DNA from: Haliclona indistincta | Lineage: Eukaryota > Porifera > Demospongiae > Haplosclerida > Chalinidae | NCBI GenBank assembly: GCA_964017065.1 | Contig: OZ024787.1 | Coordinates: 6,073,301-6,137,300, forward strand | Length of the DNA: 64,000 bases | Direction: 5' to 3' | Part shown: positions 62,701 to 64,000 of the stretch, in pieces | How the letters are laid out: every line of letters starts with the position of its first letter | Numbering within the stretch: position 1 is the stretch's first letter | Program-made: the position numbers and the translations under genes | Notes under the pieces: model-generated | Seen by the model: only the letters and a program-made list of their open reading frames with translations | The model's database searches: none | Told to the model about the DNA's origin: nothing

Positions 62701-64000
62701 TATTCTCAAGAAAAGGCAAAAGTGAAATAGGAAACCGTGGGCTAGAAAGGTAGACTTTTTTAATAGATCCTTTATCAAACTGCACAAAAGTATCATCTGC
62801 CAGGGGCAAGAGTTCTAGCATATTCAAATCACTGTATTGTTGAACTTTCATGCAGTATGACAAGAGTTCCAGCTTTTGGCGAGGTTTCAATTTTTTGTAA
62901 CACGCTGGGACTTGCTTTAGTAAATCTGTAATAAGATTTGGTGAAATACATTTATTCATCAGAGAATGAGAAATTGTCTTAGAATTCAAGCAGAAACGAA
63001 AAATATTCCACATCAGGGAATTGGTTTGAACAAGCTTCACATTACACGTCAAAAGACAATTTGTGACAGTTTTAGGCAAACCATCTTCTGGAGTTAACCA
63101 GGCCTCATTCAATGCGACCCATGGGTCATTCTTCAATAGGGAACAAAACACATGCTCATGAAGAAGAGCAAAAAAAAGCGGAACCAATAAGCCTTTCCAT
63201 TCTGACTCATTTACTGCACTGGGATCTGGCCATGCTGCATATGACACAGAAAGTGATGTGGTCTTGTTTAATGTAAGAGAAACAAGCAGCTGCTTATAGC
63301 ATGAAGAAAGACAATGCTTGGTGAGTAATTCATTCCATTGAGCTCCTGGATCAGTTTGACGTTCAACTGTTGGCCACTTCAATGATCGTCGATCTTTGCT
63401 GATAGCAAAACTGCCATTAACATGCACAGGTAGTGGAGATAATTTCTCAAATGGCATAGGAAGAAAGCAAAAAATTCGACTACTTTTGAGCTCTTGGTCA
63501 GGTTCACTCAGCTCTATAGCAGTGCCCACCCATGGTAGAACACTCTCTCCTCTGTCATTAAACAACCTGACCATATCAAGTACTTCTTCACTAGTACTGC
63601 CAACCTGCTGTACTACTAGCCATTCATACTCACGCTCAGTCATACCCTGTTCTGCCACTACAACTCTAAACTGGCTTGTAAAAGGGATTACTTCTCTCAC
63701 CTTGTGTGCTAACTGCCTGCCTAAAAACTGGTACTTGATTTTCTCTTCAAATTGTCTTAGCTCATCATGTCGTCTTTGCCAATCTTTTTCAGTGATGCTT
63801 ACACTAAACACCTTTTCTTCTCCTGAATGAGTTATCTTATAGACTCCAATGGTTTGAACAGAACGAAGGAAGAGTAAAAGATACTTAGCTTCTTTTCTAA
63901 GAGCTTGAAGAGTATCCCAAAGCTTTGTCAGAGTGTAGTTAACATCAGACAACTTTGAGCGGTGTTTTCGTAGTGGGAAGCGAAAGAGAGTTTTGTCAGA
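50776..64000 (-). CDS. SACS: Sacsin (SACS), 3' portion, frame interrupted by frameshift and insertion
   Basis: About 4,100 residues of sacsin are encoded without normal introns, continuing past the right edge (the frame is open to 64000 and begins TLFRFPLRKH). Order: end of the first sacsin repeat; second repeat ATPase module (IIKELLQNADDAGATELN near 60400; KFGVGFCSVYHITD near 60200); third repeat (EILQNADDAKATKLCVIFD near 56600; QFGIGFNVVYHVTD near 56380); a J domain (LFLQWHPDKNLDN near 51390, HPD intact); and a C-terminal HEPN domain (LDIILLTGNDKLSGHVCFLA). This is the human sacsin layout, a giant co-chaperone. The frame shifts near 59470-59500 (NRREIWSS, then PEKEVKWNRELMN in another frame). 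It is split by foreign DNA at about 58064-58990. The gene may be a pseudogene, may splice out the insert, or may carry assembly errors. Confidence 0.85.
58064..58227. repeat. 164-bp fold-back (MITE-like) inside the sacsin gene
   Basis: TTAACGTATGGTTCC at 58064-58078 is the exact reverse complement of 58213-58227, and pairing continues inward almost to the centre (58081-58104 with 58186-58209; the CTTCCGGTC region with GACCGGAAG). The apparent upstream extension of the sacsin frame (to a GTG at 58137) lies within this element and is not sacsin. Confidence 0.85.
58240..59002. mobile_element. Transposon-like insert with short inverted ends and Crypton-like fragment
   Basis: CTTCCTGTTGAGAT at 58240-58253 is repeated in inverted orientation at 58989-59002. 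Between them is a coding relic on the plus strand (about 58291-58735) followed by two further hairpins (58849-58872; around 58908-58937). The exact outer boundary and any target-site duplication are unclear. The right inverted end lies at the edge of sacsin coding sequence. Confidence 0.55.
58291..58737 (+). pseudogene. Decayed Crypton/DUF3504-like N-terminal domain fragment
   Basis: One frame gives RFVVASDADVIKAADGVVPE; after a frame change, EVNAWGLRNFDKWMKETG, PVIVSKWLCKFILETRQRAG and APYPPKSLCVVY follow. The pattern (S/T-x-x-E/D-V-x-x-x near VPENT, W-x-x-x-x-F-x-x-W, then L-x-x-F-I-x-x-x-R-x-x-x-G-x-x-Y-x-x-x-S-L) resembles the N-terminal DNA-binding part of Crypton-derived proteins (KIAA1958/ZMYM/QRICH1 type). 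The recombinase domain is absent. An upstream ATG at 58291 opens a short frame (MAEGSPDAKSSVY). Frameshifts and truncation mark it as a relic. Confidence 0.45.

Overview
The window is nuclear DNA of an animal. Genes are packed closely, most exons are short, and most introns are about 40-60 bp with GT-AG ends. The gene set is metazoan: SMURF-type HECT ligase, TNRC6/GW182, NEURL2-like NHR-SOCS protein, CD225/dispanins, VWA5-type protein, IFT56 and sacsin. The compactness and protein divergence suggest a non-bilaterian, most likely a sponge (demosponge). This is inferred from gene content and style; no species marker was seen.

Layout, left to right. 1-686: hairpin-repeat DNA. 687-3562 (+): last eight exons of a SMURF-like HECT ubiquitin ligase. 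3746-4537 (-): NHR + SOCS-box protein (NEURL2/Ozz-like), head to head with 4740-7089 (+), IFT56/TTC26. 7235-7892 (-): RPL11. 8185-9851 (+): unrecognised Cys-rich single-pass membrane protein whose model is one base short. 10191-11828 (+) and 12067-12870 (-): two convergent CD225/dispanin genes. 13016-15492 (-): coiled-coil protein with a CC1-box-like motif. 15660-20154 (-): VIT-VWA protein (VWA5 type). 20532-24340 (+): ALYREF. 24497-25557 (+): MRPL12. 26638-35947 (-): TNRC6/GW182, with a probable second promoter near 33.2 kb and a probable noncoding first exon near 37.9 kb. 38398-39749 (-): HNMT-like SAM methyltransferase. 39819-42861 (-): GH31 glycosidase, head to head with 43039-49375 (+), CHTF18. 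49629-50402 (+): intronless alpha-kinase. 50776-64000 (-): sacsin, running off the right edge.

The genes do not form one pathway. They are mostly housekeeping or core metazoan functions: ubiquitin ligation (SMURF, NEURL2-like), cilia (IFT56), translation (RPL11, MRPL12, possibly the alpha-kinase), mRNA export (ALYREF), miRNA silencing (TNRC6), cohesion/replication (CHTF18) and proteostasis (sacsin). Several neighbours share short divergent promoter regions.

The most unusual structure is in sacsin. Its otherwise intronless reading frame is broken by a small frameshift near 59480. It is also split by about 0.93 kb of foreign DNA (about 58064-58990) containing a 164-bp fold-back, related hairpins and a fragment resembling the N-terminal domain of Crypton/DUF3504 proteins. 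Other points of interest are the Cys-rich membrane protein beside two dispanins, the two-promoter TNRC6 gene, and a perfect 21-bp-stem hairpin at 36328-36373.
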